64,000 bases of DNA, from positions 62,001-126,000 of the forward strand of contig CAVOKQ010000007.1 of NCBI GenBank assembly GCA_963696545.1. Direction: 5' to 3'. Under the pieces are notes generated by a model, which saw only the letters and a list, made by a program, of their open reading frames with translations, made no database searches and was not told the origin of the DNA. Shown here one piece after another: positions 32,942 to 41,220 of this stretch (its first letter is position 1; each line of letters opens with the position of its first letter). The translations under genes and the position numbers were made by a program. This DNA comes from RPQJ01 sp963696545. GTDB taxonomy: Bacteria; Pseudomonadota; Gammaproteobacteria; Steroidobacterales; Steroidobacteraceae.

Positions 32942-34234
32942 ATGGCGCGCCTGGCAATCTTCCGCTCGCTCTACGCGCAGGTTCTCGTCGCCGTCGTGAT
33001 CGGCGCCGTGATCGGCCTTGCATTCCCGCAGACCGGCGAGGCGCTGAAGCCGCTCGGCGACGGCTTCATCAAGCTGATCAAGATGATGATCGGGCCGATC
33101 ATCTTCTGCACCGTCGTGCTCGGCATCTCGGGCATGGAGGACATGAAGAAGGTCGGCAGGACCGGCGGGCTCGCGCTGATCTACTTCGAGGTCGTGAGCA
33201 CGGTCGCGCTGGTCATCGGACTCGTCGTGGTGAACGTCGTGCGCCCCGGCGACGGCGTCAATGCCGACCCGGCCACGCTCGACGCGGCCGCCGTGCAGCA
33301 GTACGCAGCGACCGGGGGCCCGCACGGACTTGCGGAATTCGTGCTCAACATCATTCCCTCCACGATCGTCGGCGCATTCGCGTCGGGCGAGGTGCTGCAG
33401 GTGCTGCTGTTCTCGGTGCTGTTCGGGTTCGCGCTGCACGCGGTCGGCGGACGCGGCAGCGAACCGTCTACAACCTGATCGAGCAACTCTCCGCGGTGCT
33501 GTTCCGCATCGTCGGATTCATCATGCGGCTGGCGCCGATCGGCGCGCTGGGAGCGATGGCCTTTACTCTCGGCAAGTACGGGGTCGGCGCGCTGATCTCG
33601 CTCGGCAAGCTGATGGCCTGCTTCTACGCCACCTGCCTGCTGTTCATCTTCGTCGTGCTCGGTGGGATCGCACGCTGGAACGGCTTCAGCATCTGGTCGT
33701 TCATCCGCTACATCAAGGAAGAGCTGTTCATCGTGCTCGGCACTTCGTCGTCGGAGTCCGTGTTGCCACGGATGATGACCCGGCTCGAGGATCTCGGGGT
33801 CGAGAAGTCGGTGGTCGGGTCTGGTGATCCCGACCGGCTATTCGTTCAATCTCGACGGCACGGCGATCTACCTGACGATGGCCGCCGTATTCATCGCCCA
33901 GGCCACCAACACGCCGCTCGACCTGACTCACCAGCTGGCATTGCTCGCGGTGCTGCTGCTGAGTTCGAAAGGCGCCGCGGGTGTCACCGGCAGCGGCTTC
34001 ATCGTGCTGGCGGCGACGCTGTCGGCAGTGGGCCACGTGCCGGTGGCCGGTGTGGCGCTCGTGCTCGGCATCGACCGGTTCATGTCCGAAGCGCGCTCGC
34101 TCACGAACCTGATCGGCAACGGCGTCGCGACCGTCGTCGTCGGAAAGTGGTGCGGGCAGGTGGACGAAGCACGGATGCGCGAACGCCTGGCCAATCCGTC
34201 CGCGTCGCCGGATACACCCCCGGCGCCGCACTGA
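32942..34234 (+). pseudogene. dctA: C4-dicarboxylate transporter gene, interrupted by two compensating frameshifts
   Basis: All conserved DctA segments are present. Frame 1 starts MARLAIFRSLYAQVLVAVVIG and carries GDGFIKLIKMMIGPIIF. It breaks near 33464, where one base seems to be missing, and continues as VYNLIEQLSAVLFRIV in a second frame with ELFIVLGTSSSESVLPRMM. A second break at the GGG near 33817-33819 (one base too many) leads to the third frame with PTGYSFNLDGTAIYLTMAAVF and SKGAAGVTGSGFIVLAATL. The two shifts cancel, and the total is about 430 codons as expected for DctA. The intact flanks suggest assembly error rather than decay. It would import succinate, fumarate or malate with protons. 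Confidence 0.85.
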
Positions 34235-34257
34235 ACAACCCACATGAAAGGATGCAC

Positions 34258-35337
34258 ATGACGAACCTGTTCGAGCCCGTGTCCTTTGCCCGCGGTCCGG
34301 CCATGAAGAACCGCTTCATGCTGGCGCCGCTGACAAACTGCCAGAGCCATGACGACGGCACGCTCTCGGAAGAGGAGTTCCGCTGGCTCACGATGCGGGC
34401 CGAAGGCGGCTTCGGCCTGACGATGACCTGCGCATCGCACGTGCAGCGTCAGGGCCGAGGGTTCCCGGGGCAACTCGGCATCTTTTCCGATGCCCACGTA
34501 CCGGGACTGACGCGGCTCGCGGCGGCCATCAGGCAACAGGGCAGCGTGGCCATCGCGCAGCTGCACCATGCGGGCATGCGCTCGCCGCGCGACCTGATCG
34601 GCACACAGCCGGTCTGCCCGTCGGACGATACCGAGACCGGCGCGCGCGCGCTCGATCGCGACGAGATCGAGCGACTTCGCGACGACTTCATCGCGGCCGC
34701 TGTCCGTGCCGCGCGCGCAGGTTTTGACGGTGTCGAACTGCACGGTGCGCACGGCTATGTGCTTTGCCAGTTCCTGAGTCCGGAGACGAATCGCCGCACC
34801 GACGAGTACGGAGGTGCCCTCGAGAACCGGTCCCGCCTGCTGCGCGACATCGTGGCCGGCATCCGCGCACGTTGTCGCAGCGACTTCACCGTGGGTGTCC
34901 GGCTGTCGCCGGAACGGTTCGGCATGCGCCTGGACGAGGCGCGGACCGTCGCCCAGCAGCTGATCAACTCGGGCAGCATCGACTTCCTCGACCTGTCGCT
35001 GTGGGATGTCTTCAAGGAACCGCAGGACGAGCCCTTCCAGGGTCGCAGCCTGCTCTCGTACTTCACCGACCTGGAACGAGGAAACGTCAGGCTCGGAGCG
35101 GCCGGCAGGATCACGAGCGGGCCTGATGCGGCGCGCTGCCTCGCAGCCGGCGTGGATTTCGTCGTGGTCGGCCGCGGGGCCGTCCTCCACCACGATTTTC
35201 CGCACCGGGTAGCCGCGGATCCCGGGTTCCGGGCCGCTGCGCTGCCCGTATCACCCGAGTATCTGGCGAATGAGGGCCTGAGCCCGACGTTCGTCAAATA
35301 CATGGGGAATTGGCAGGGGTTCGTGGCAACAGGGTGA
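34258..35337 (+). CDS. NADH:flavin oxidoreductase (old yellow enzyme family)
   Basis: A 359-residue FMN-dependent TIM barrel. It begins LFEPVSFARGPAMKNRFMLAPLTN, then shows AIAQLHHAGMRSPRDL, AARAGFDGVELHGAHGYVLCQFLSPETNRRTDEYGG (in part) and VDFVVVGRGAVLHHDFP. The H-G-A-H-G-Y and N-x-R-x-D-x-Y-G-G motifs are the hallmarks of this family, which reduces alpha,beta-unsaturated carbonyls and similar substrates. The natural substrate cannot be inferred. ATG at 34258 is preferred because AAGGA lies six bases before it. It follows dctA by 23 bases. Confidence 0.9.
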   Translation: MTNLFEPVSFARGPAMKNRFMLAPLTNCQSHDDGTLSEEEFRWLTMRAEGGFGLTMTCASHVQRQGRGFPGQLGIFSDAHVPGLTRLAAAIRQQGSVAIAQLHHAGMRSPRDLIGTQPVCPSDDTETGARALDRDEIERLRDDFIAAAVRAARAGFDGVELHGAHGYVLCQFLSPETNRRTDEYGGALENRSRLLRDIVAGIRARCRSDFTVGVRLSPERFGMRLDEARTVAQQLINSGSIDFLDLSLWDVFKEPQDEPFQGRSLLSYFTDLERGNVRLGAAGRITSGPDAARCLAAGVDFVVVGRGAVLHHDFPHRVAADPGFRAAALPVSPEYLANEGLSPTFVKYMGNWQGFVATG

Positions 35338-35575
35338 AGATTGGCGACACGGTTCACATAATATTTAAGCGATTTTGCTGAGTTTTATCGCCATTATTGG
35401 TTATTTTCGACACTGATCACGTACATTCGGTCACTGATCAATCAATTCCGACACAAAACCATTGCTGCGTTGCAACAATTCAGGCGTATGATCTTTCCCC
35501 GTGGCTCCGGTGAAGTTCGCCCCGCTCCCAAGAGGAAGCCAGGTACGGACGCCGGAAACCCGGGAGGAAGCCGAC
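35338..35575. promoter_or_regulatory. AT-rich control region with direct and inverted repeats
   Basis: From about 35345 to 35500 the base composition drops far below the rest of the window. CACTGATCA occurs at 35411-35419 and again at 35432-35440, 21 bases apart, about two helical turns; each holds the palindrome TGATCA. GTTGCAAC, another palindrome, lies near 35469. TATGAT at 35487-35492 could be a -10 with TTGCTG 19 bases upstream. The region leads into the small membrane protein gene at 35576. The factors that bind here are unknown. Confidence 0.5.
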
Positions 35576-35803
35576 ATGGAACGAGGATGGATCGAAACGA
35601 TGCAGCTGCTTGGGCTGGACGTCGTACTGATGGCCACCATCGCGCTGCTCGCGATGGACTGGCTCCTCAGGACCGTGCGCCAGTTGCTCGCCCGGCCCGG
35701 CCTTGCCTTGCGGTCTCGTACCAAGCGAGCCCAGACTGCCCGCAACACCGCCGACCAGCCTCAGGGGTCCTGGCCGCCGGCCCCCTGGCGCACCAGTCAC
35801 TAG
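35576..35803 (+). CDS. Small single-pass membrane protein, unknown function
   Basis: A 75-residue protein beginning MERGWIETMQLLGLD. Residues about 10-32 form one transmembrane helix (LDVVLMATIALLAMDWLL). The remainder is basic then proline-rich (RSRTKRAQTARNTADQPQG) and would stay in the cytoplasm. GGGAGGAAG lies six bases before the ATG, an almost ideal ribosome-binding site, and the AT-rich control region lies upstream. It is followed after 36 bases by the rhodanese gene. No family is recognised. Confidence 0.6.
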   Translation: MERGWIETMQLLGLDVVLMATIALLAMDWLLRTVRQLLARPGLALRSRTKRAQTARNTADQPQGSWPPAPWRTSH

Positions 35804-35839
35804 TACGGGCCGGCAGGCCGCAGGCAACCTGGAGCCGCC

Positions 35840-36178
35840 ATGCCAACCGACTACATCCTGCTCGGGCTCGTCGGCGCCTACATAGCATGGCGCGCTTACT
35901 CATCTTTCAGCGCCCGGCGCCGTATCCCGTCGCTGCTCGCGCAAGGCGCGCAAGTCGTGGACGTGCGCGGCCCGGGTGAGTATGCGGGTGGCCACGCCCC
36001 GGGCAGCCTGAACATCCCGCTGCCCGAACTGGACCAGCGCGCCCGGGAACTCGACCCGAAGCGCTGGGTCATCGTGTGCTGCGCGTCCGGCACGCGCAGC
36101 GCGATGGCCCGCCGACGGTTGCGCAACCTGGGATTCGACCAGGTCCTGAATGCCGGATCCTGGCGCAACCTGCGCTGA
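35840..36178 (+). CDS. Membrane-anchored rhodanese-like protein
   Basis: A 112-residue protein. An N-terminal hydrophobic helix (YILLGLVGAYIAWRAY) anchors it, followed by one rhodanese domain: AQVVDVRGPGEYAGGHAPGSLNIPL and the active-site loop VCCASGTRSAMARRRL, which has the catalytic Cys-x-x-x-x-R/S arrangement. Single-domain rhodaneses carry or transfer persulfide sulfur, or act in redox sensing. Substrate unknown. It probably shares a transcript with the preceding small membrane protein. It converges with micro-ORF A; only about 20 bases separate their stop codons. Confidence 0.85.
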   Translation: MPTDYILLGLVGAYIAWRAYSSFSARRRIPSLLAQGAQVVDVRGPGEYAGGHAPGSLNIPLPELDQRARELDPKRWVIVCCASGTRSAMARRRLRNLGFDQVLNAGSWRNLR

Positions 36179-36197
36179 CCGGGCGCGAAACACGCGA

Positions 36198-36275
36198 TCA
36201 GAACTCGGGATTGTCGAACTGCTGCAGCAGGTAAAGAACGATCGAGCTCAGCATCAGGAACGCGGCGATTTCCAT
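36198..36275 (-). CDS. Micro-ORF A: predicted 25-residue membrane peptide
   Basis: A 25-codon frame starting MEIAAFLMLSSIV and ending LQQFDNPEF with TGA. Residues 4-17 are hydrophobic and long enough for a short membrane helix; the ends are acidic. AGGAGG lies six bases before the ATG, preceded by a GCGCC/GGCGC hairpin at 36292-36306. The same leader and a related peptide recur at 37409-37477. About 11 of the first 21 residues are identical between the two peptides and most others are conservative changes. No known micropeptide family was recognised. Confidence 0.6.
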   Translation of the reverse strand: MEIAAFLMLSSIVLYLLQQFDNPEF

Positions 36276-36291
36276 GGCGATCCTCCTGTGT

Positions 36292-36306
36292 GCGCCGGGA
36301 TGGCGC
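36292..36306 (-). promoter_or_regulatory. Leader hairpin of micro-ORF A
   Basis: GCGCC and GGCGC pair around ATCCC, three bases upstream of the AGGAGG ribosome-binding site. The 15 bases are identical to those at 37493-37507. Together with AGGAGGATCGCC and the ATG they form a shared leader of about 30 bases with a two- or three-base variable spacer. It may tune translation of the micro-ORF. Confidence 0.5.
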
Positions 36307-36412
36307 TGGATTCGTCATGCTGTTGAGATGCAGCGGCGGCGTCCGCGGTTGCACGCCTGAGCGGCAGACTGCGCCAGACCGTGAATCGCGCACGACGAAC
36401 CGGGCCCGCAAG

Positions 36413-37273
36413 TCACCAGTGGAACACGCCCTCGATCACCGTCTGAGTCTGGCCGCCGATCCAGGCCTCGCCTTCCTCGTCCACGGCGCAATCGACGCTG
36501 CCGTCGCGGCCCACCTCGCGTCCTTGCGATGAAACGAACTGCCGCGCGGGCAAAACACCGTTCTGGTGCATCCACGCGGTGATCGCCGCGTTGGCGCTGC
36601 CCGTGACCGGGTCTTCGGGAATGCCCTCCGCGGGCACGAAAGCGCGCACGACGAGTGCGTAGGGCTGGCGCGGGCACCGGGCGAAAACGGCCACGCCGAC
36701 GGCTCCGGAGCCCGTACTGGCTTGCGCCATCGACTCCAAATCCGGGGCCAGCTGGCGCACTGCCGGCTCGTCGGCAAGTTCGATGCACCACCAGCGCGGA
36801 CCATTGTCGATCAGCGCCGGACGCAGCGCGCCCTTAAGGGCCCCGCGCAGGCTCGCTACGACGGCGGCATGGTCGCCGGGGCGCTCCACGGCACGGGGCG
36901 CGCGCACATGCACGCGTCGCTGGCCTCCCTCGCCGTATACGCTGACCGGCAGCAGTCCGGCGGCGCACTGCTGGACGAGGCGACCCGCACGTGGCGTGGC
37001 GATCCCGCGCTCGAGAACGGCATGCGCCGTGCCGACGCTCGGATGCCCGGCAAAGGGCAACTCCTGGCGCGGCGTGAAGATGCGAACCCTGTAATCGGCC
37101 CCCGGCTCGGTCGTCGGCAGCACGAACGTCGTTTCCGAAAGATTCAGCCAGGCTGCGATCGCCTGCATGTCGCCGCTGTCGAGGTCCGCGGCATCGAGCA
37201 CAACGCCGAGAGGATTACCCTGGCCACGTGCGGCGGAAAACACGTCGAGCTGGAGATAGTCGTGCTTCGTCAT
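36413..37273 (-). CDS. PhzF-family isomerase-like protein
   Basis: A 286-residue protein of the PhzF/DapF-like fold. It starts HDYLQLDVFSAARGQGNPLGVVLDA and has the catalytic region LSETTFVLPTTEPGADYRVRIFTPRQELPFAGHP (in part), with Glu in SETTF as the family's key acid. The C-terminal half holds EDPVTGSANAAITAWMH. PhzF itself acts in phenazine synthesis, but most homologues act on unknown small molecules; no phenazine genes are nearby. The ATG at 37273 is preferred over one 12 codons upstream because the conserved N-terminus begins there. It lies between the two micro-ORFs on the same strand. Confidence 0.9.
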   Translation of the reverse strand: MTKHDYLQLDVFSAARGQGNPLGVVLDAADLDSGDMQAIAAWLNLSETTFVLPTTEPGADYRVRIFTPRQELPFAGHPSVGTAHAVLERGIATPRAGRLVQQCAAGLLPVSVYGEGGQRRVHVRAPRAVERPGDHAAVVASLRGALKGALRPALIDNGPRWWCIELADEPAVRQLAPDLESMAQASTGSGAVGVAVFARCPRQPYALVVRAFVPAEGIPEDPVTGSANAAITAWMHQNGVLPARQFVSSQGREVGRDGSVDCAVDEEGEAWIGGQTQTVIEGVFHW

Positions 37274-37408
37274 GGCGCCAGTGTGCTGTGGACGCGCCGC
37301 ACGCGACAAGGACGACGCGTGGGCCCGCCGCGCCGCCGCCCCATGGAAGGGGCGGGCTGCCGGTCGCAGCGCACCCCTTTCCCACTGAGGCTCACGCTCT
37401 GTCCAGCG

Positions 37409-37477
37409 CTAACCTTCGAACTGCTGGGTAAACCACAACGCGACTGAGCCGAGCATCACGAAAGCGACGATGTCCAT
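37409..37477 (-). CDS. Micro-ORF B: predicted 22-residue membrane peptide, paralogue of A
   Basis: A 22-codon frame starting MDIVAFVMLGSVAL and ending WFTQQFEG with TAG. It shares the pattern M-acid-I-x-A-F-x-M-L-x-S-x-x-L-aromatic-x-x-Q-Q-F-acid with micro-ORF A. AGGAGG and a GCGCC/GGCGC hairpin precede the ATG. The stop lies 136 bases upstream of the phzF start on the same strand; no terminator with a T-run lies between them (only a GC-rich CCGCCCC/GGGGCGG hairpin at about 37336-37355), so it may be the first gene of a phzF transcript. Function unknown. Confidence 0.6.
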   Translation of the reverse strand: MDIVAFVMLGSVALWFTQQFEG

Positions 37478-37492
37478 GGCGATCCTCCTCAT

Positions 37493-37507
37493 GCGCCGGG
37501 ATGGCGC
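37493..37507 (-). promoter_or_regulatory. Leader hairpin of micro-ORF B
   Basis: Identical in sequence to the hairpin at 36292-36306 and placed two bases upstream of AGGAGG. The conservation outside the coding part is stronger than inside it, which points to a functional leader or a recent duplication. Confidence 0.5.
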
Positions 37508-37598
37508 GGTGCGAAGGATGGGTGCGTCTTGTTGCAGTCAGGCTGCAATGCGCCAACAGCGCGATGAATCGACGCGATTCTGCGACGGGTTGCCGCTT

Positions 37599-38054
37599 TC
37601 AGTCGCAGGGCTCCCAGTCGGCGAACGTCGCAGCCTGACCGATGCGTCGGCCGGCTGGGTCGATCAAGTTCCAGACGGTCGCACGCCGGATGCGGAAGCG
37701 ACGGCCGGATTTCGCGATGCGCACGCCGGAGTAGTCGTCGATGAAACCCTGGGCGGCCACGCGCTCCAGAAGGCGCTCGCGTTCTTCGCGCGCAGGCGCC
37801 TCGGCGGAGAGTCGCGACGGCAGCCCCACGATCTCGTCCCAGCGCATTTCGAACAATTGCTGCGCGGCCAGGTTGGCGTACGTGAACAGCGGATCGGCGG
37901 ACGTGTCGTGCGCGAGCACTACGAACGGCGCGGTGTACAGCCGTCGGGCCGATTGGTGCGGCGTTTCGCCCGGCACGACCGGCAGCAGCGGCCTGCCGGT
38001 CAGCGCGTGATGACTGGCGAGCAGCAGCGCCACTTGCGCGGGGTCGTATGGCAA
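37599..38054 (-). CDS. MEKHLA-domain protein
   Basis: A 151-residue protein matching the MEKHLA domain, a PAS-like module: LYTAPFVVLAHDTSADPLFTYANLAAQQLFEM (in part), WDEIVGLPSRLSAEAPAREERERLL, GFIDDYSGVRIAKSGRRFRI and RATVWNLIDPAGRRIGQAATFADW. In plants the domain is attached to transcription factors; stand-alone bacterial forms are of unknown use, probably sensing a small ligand. The start appears to be a TTG at 38054 (MPYDPAQV) with only a weak ribosome-binding site. It lies 23 bases after the FAD oxidoreductase gene on the same strand and may be co-transcribed. Confidence 0.85.
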   Translation of the reverse strand: MPYDPAQVALLLASHHALTGRPLLPVVPGETPHQSARRLYTAPFVVLAHDTSADPLFTYANLAAQQLFEMRWDEIVGLPSRLSAEAPAREERERLLERVAAQGFIDDYSGVRIAKSGRRFRIRRATVWNLIDPAGRRIGQAATFADWEPCD

Positions 38055-38077
38055 GACGGCCTGCTACGGCGTTCGCG

Positions 38078-39283
38078 TCATGACCAATCAGCAATCGCCG
38101 GCCACGCAATCCTGACTGCCGCACCGGACAGACGCTTGCCGAGCCGCAGCGCCGAGCTCGGGCGCACCGCTGGATCGAACTGCGCCATCGTCAGCTGGAA
38201 CACGCCCTCCTTGGCCGCGGCGAGCGCTGGAGATGACAGCGACTTGCCGCCCGCGACCAGGAACGTGTCGAGGTCGCCGAGCGCGACGAGCAACGGTTTC
38301 GGCGCAGGCCGGAACGCGCGCAGCAGACGGCCCGCGAGCAGGCGCTTCACGTTGGCGGCGGCACACTCACCCATCTGGATCGCGAAAAAGGCCTGCTTCC
38401 TGAGCGGACGCGACAGCGCCGCGGCGTCGCCGATCACGAACACGTCGTCGAAGCGCTGGCTCTGCAGCGTCGGCCGCACGCGCGCCCACTCGCGAGCCTT
38501 CCGCGCAAGCCCCGACGCCCGCAGCAGCGGCGACGGCGCCGCACCGCCCGTCCAGATCGTCAGGTTCGAACTCAATGACTCGCCACTGTCGAGCCGGACC
38601 CGCTCTGGCGTCACGGACGCCACGCGCGCACCCGTAAGCACTCGCACACCGAGACGCTCGCAGTGCCTGCGTATGCCCGCATTCAGTTTCGCCGGAGTGC
38701 CGGGCAACAGGCGCGACCCCGCCTCGACGACACTGATTTCGAGCGCTGCACCGTCGCCATTGAGTCGCAGGATCTCGCCGAGGGCCTCGACGCCGGTGAG
38801 CCCGCCGCCGACGACGACCACTGACTTCTTCTTGCGGGAACGCGCCATGGACGCGAGCCTGCGCCCGATCGCCGCACAATCCGCGACGCTCTTGAACGAC
38901 ATCGCGTGACGCTCTGCGCCCGGCACGCCGAAGGTCTCTTCGACGCCACCGACGGCAACGATGCACGCATCGAAGTCGCACGTCCCGCCGCCGGCGAGAT
39001 GAACCCGCCGGGCGCGCGCGTCGACGCGCGTTACCTCGGCCTCGACGAACCGGTGTCCCGCTCGGGTCAACAGCCGCCGGCGCGGCAGGCGCAGGTCGGC
39101 GGGCTTCTTCACGCCCGAGAGCAACTCGTGGACGTTGGGCAACCACTCGAACCAGGGCCACCTGTCCACGACCGTCACGTCGTAACGGCTTGAGTCGAAG
39201 TGGATGGCAGCAGTGAGCCCGGCGAAGTTCGCGCCGACGATGACGACGCGCGGGCGGGGCTTGCGGGCCGGTAGAGAGATCAT
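38078..39283 (-). CDS. NAD(P)/FAD-dependent oxidoreductase, NDH-2-like
   Basis: A 401-residue pyridine nucleotide-disulfide type protein. Motifs are the FAD-binding VVIVGANFAGLTAAIHFD, the second dinucleotide fold VVVVGGGLTGVEALGEIL and the FAD-contact VFVIGDAAALSRPLRKQAFFAIQMG. This pattern fits type II NADH dehydrogenases and related quinone or sulfide oxidoreductases. The cysteines of sulfide:quinone reductase are not seen. A C-terminal part (FQLTMAQFDPAV) is of unclear role and there is no obvious membrane helix. Start ATG at 39283. The sppA stop lies 27 bases upstream. Confidence 0.8.
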   Translation of the reverse strand: MISLPARKPRPRVVIVGANFAGLTAAIHFDSSRYDVTVVDRWPWFEWLPNVHELLSGVKKPADLRLPRRRLLTRAGHRFVEAEVTRVDARARRVHLAGGGTCDFDACIVAVGGVEETFGVPGAERHAMSFKSVADCAAIGRRLASMARSRKKKSVVVVGGGLTGVEALGEILRLNGDGAALEISVVEAGSRLLPGTPAKLNAGIRRHCERLGVRVLTGARVASVTPERVRLDSGESLSSNLTIWTGGAAPSPLLRASGLARKAREWARVRPTLQSQRFDDVFVIGDAAALSRPLRKQAFFAIQMGECAAANVKRLLAGRLLRAFRPAPKPLLVALGDLDTFLVAGGKSLSSPALAAAKEGVFQLTMAQFDPAVRPSSALRLGKRLSGAAVRIAWPAIADWS

Positions 39284-39310
39284 CGGCGCGGGATCAGCCC
39301 GTGGACCCGG

Positions 39311-41155
39311 CTAGTCGATCGAGCAAAGCACGCAGTAGGCGTAGAGGCTGGCCGGGTCCTGCAGTCGCGCAAGGCGCTGCGCTTCGTGCAGCAGCGGCGA
39401 CAGTGCCGAGGGGACGACCGGGATCGCGCCCTGCGGCAGCAGCGGCGCAATGATGCGCGCCAGGGCCACACGGATGCGCAGGCCGAATGCCTGGCCGAGG
39501 CTCGTGTCCGGATCGACGTAATCGACATCGTAGTCCTTGCCGAGCTTCGCCAGCTTCGCTGCAACCTCGATGGCGTGCTGGTAGCCACCAAGCTCGTCGA
39601 CGAGGCCGTTGCGCTTCGCATCGGCACCGGCCCACACCCTGCCCTGCGCCACGGCGTCGACGGCCTCGACGTTCATCTTGCGGCCCTTGGCAACTCGCCC
39701 GATGAAATCGCGATAGCCATGCTCGAGGTTCTGCTGCAGCAGGTCCTTCGTGACGTCGCCCATCGGACGGTCGACGCGGAACTCGCCGGACAGCGCCGTC
39801 GTGCCGACGCCGTCGGTGTGCACGCCGAGTCGCTCGAGCGAACGCTGGAAAGTCGGGAAGATCGCGAAGATGCCGATCGAGCCGGTCAGCGTCGCCGGGC
39901 TCGCGATGATGCGATCGGCGTCCATCGCGATGTAATAGCCACCCGAAGCCGCCAGGCTGCTCATCGAGGCCACGACGGGCTTGCCGGCGTTGCGCAGCGC
40001 CTGGACCTCGCGCCGGATCACTTCGCTCGCGAACACGCTGCCGCCCGGGCTGTCGATACGCAGCACGACCGCCTTCACGGCATCGTCGAAGCGCGCGTCG
40101 CGAAGCTGCGCCGCAAGCGTGTCGGAGCCGACCATGCCCGGCGGCTGCTCGCCCGGGACGATCTCGCCCGCGGCCACGATCACCGCGACCCTGGCTGCCG
40201 GCCGCTTGGCGAGCGCCTGCTGCGACTCGATGTTGGCGAGGTAGGAACCAAAGTTGACGCCGACGTAGGAATGCTTGTCCTCGTCGTCGCCGGTGATCTG
40301 GGCGAGGCGCTCCTCGACGGCGAAGCGGCCCTTCAGAGAGGTCACGAGGCCGGCGTCGAGCGCCATCTTCGCGAAATCGCCGTCGGCCCGGCGCAGCGCA
40401 TCCGCCGACTGGTCCGCGTATGTCTGCAGCCGCACCGGCTCGAAGCCCCGCGCCTTTGCGACGTCCGTCTTGTAGGTATTCCAGACGGTGTTGAGCCAGA
40501 CGAGGCTTTCCTCGCGCTCGGCAGGCGACATGTCGTTGCGGCTGTAGGTCTCGACCGCGGACTTGTACTGTCCGACACGGAAGATGTTGACGTCGACCGA
40601 CAGCTTGTCGAGAGCGTCCTTCAGGAACAGGCCATAGTTCGCATAGCCGGAGACGAACGCCGCGCCCATCGGGTCGAGGTAGATCTCGTCGGCGTGTGCA
40701 GCCAGGTAGTACTGGCCCTGCTCGAAATAGTCGCCGTAGGCGATCACGGGCTTGCCGGTCGCGCGGAACTCATCGACCGCGGCGGCGATTTCCTGCAGCT
40801 TCGCGAGCCCGCCGCCGTCGAGACGCGTGAGATCGAGATACAGCGAACTGATGCGATCGTCGTCCTTGGCCGCGTGGATGGCATCGACGACATCGCGCAG
40901 CAGCGTCTGCGTCGGCTGCTGCCGCAGGCTTTCGGTGATTGCGCGCTCGATCGGGTCGCCGGCAAGTTGCTCGACGATCGGTCCGTACGGATCGATCACC
41001 AGCGCCGCCTTCTCCGGGACCAGCGGAATCGGGCGAGAGAACAGGCCCCACAGCACGCTGAACAGCGCCAGCAGCAAAACGAGGTGCAGGACCTTGCGCA
41101 GCCCGTCGAGGCCGCTCCAGATCCAGCGCAGGAACCTGCCGATGGCGCGGAACAT
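39311..41155 (-). CDS. sppA: Signal peptide peptidase SppA, 67K type
   Basis: A 614-residue inner-membrane serine protease of the long double-domain type. One transmembrane helix (VLHLVLLLALFSVLWGLF) lies at about residues 22-40. The N-terminal half has the general-base lysine in VGQYKSAVETYSRNDMSP. The C-terminal half has IDSPGGSVFASEVIRREV and the nucleophile serine in SMSSLAASGGYYIAMDAD. It degrades signal peptides after release. ATG at 41155 is used; a GTG two codons earlier is an alternative. Between it and rplS (upstream on the same strand) are 65 bases. Confidence 0.95.
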   Translation of the reverse strand: MFRAIGRFLRWIWSGLDGLRKVLHLVLLLALFSVLWGLFSRPIPLVPEKAALVIDPYGPIVEQLAGDPIERAITESLRQQPTQTLLRDVVDAIHAAKDDDRISSLYLDLTRLDGGGLAKLQEIAAAVDEFRATGKPVIAYGDYFEQGQYYLAAHADEIYLDPMGAAFVSGYANYGLFLKDALDKLSVDVNIFRVGQYKSAVETYSRNDMSPAEREESLVWLNTVWNTYKTDVAKARGFEPVRLQTYADQSADALRRADGDFAKMALDAGLVTSLKGRFAVEERLAQITGDDEDKHSYVGVNFGSYLANIESQQALAKRPAARVAVIVAAGEIVPGEQPPGMVGSDTLAAQLRDARFDDAVKAVVLRIDSPGGSVFASEVIRREVQALRNAGKPVVASMSSLAASGGYYIAMDADRIIASPATLTGSIGIFAIFPTFQRSLERLGVHTDGVGTTALSGEFRVDRPMGDVTKDLLQQNLEHGYRDFIGRVAKGRKMNVEAVDAVAQGRVWAGADAKRNGLVDELGGYQHAIEVAAKLAKLGKDYDVDYVDPDTSLGQAFGLRIRVALARIIAPLLPQGAIPVVPSALSPLLHEAQRLARLQDPASLYAYCVLCSID

Positions 41156-41220
41156 GGTCACTCAGCCCGGGGCGCGAGTCGGCAGTGGACTGGCCGTCAC
41201 GCGCCCGGGCGGAACGAGCG

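Noticed and set aside
36413..37273. A phenazine biosynthesis cluster suggested by phzF
   Set aside because: No other phz gene is nearby, and PhzF-like proteins are common outside phenazine producers.
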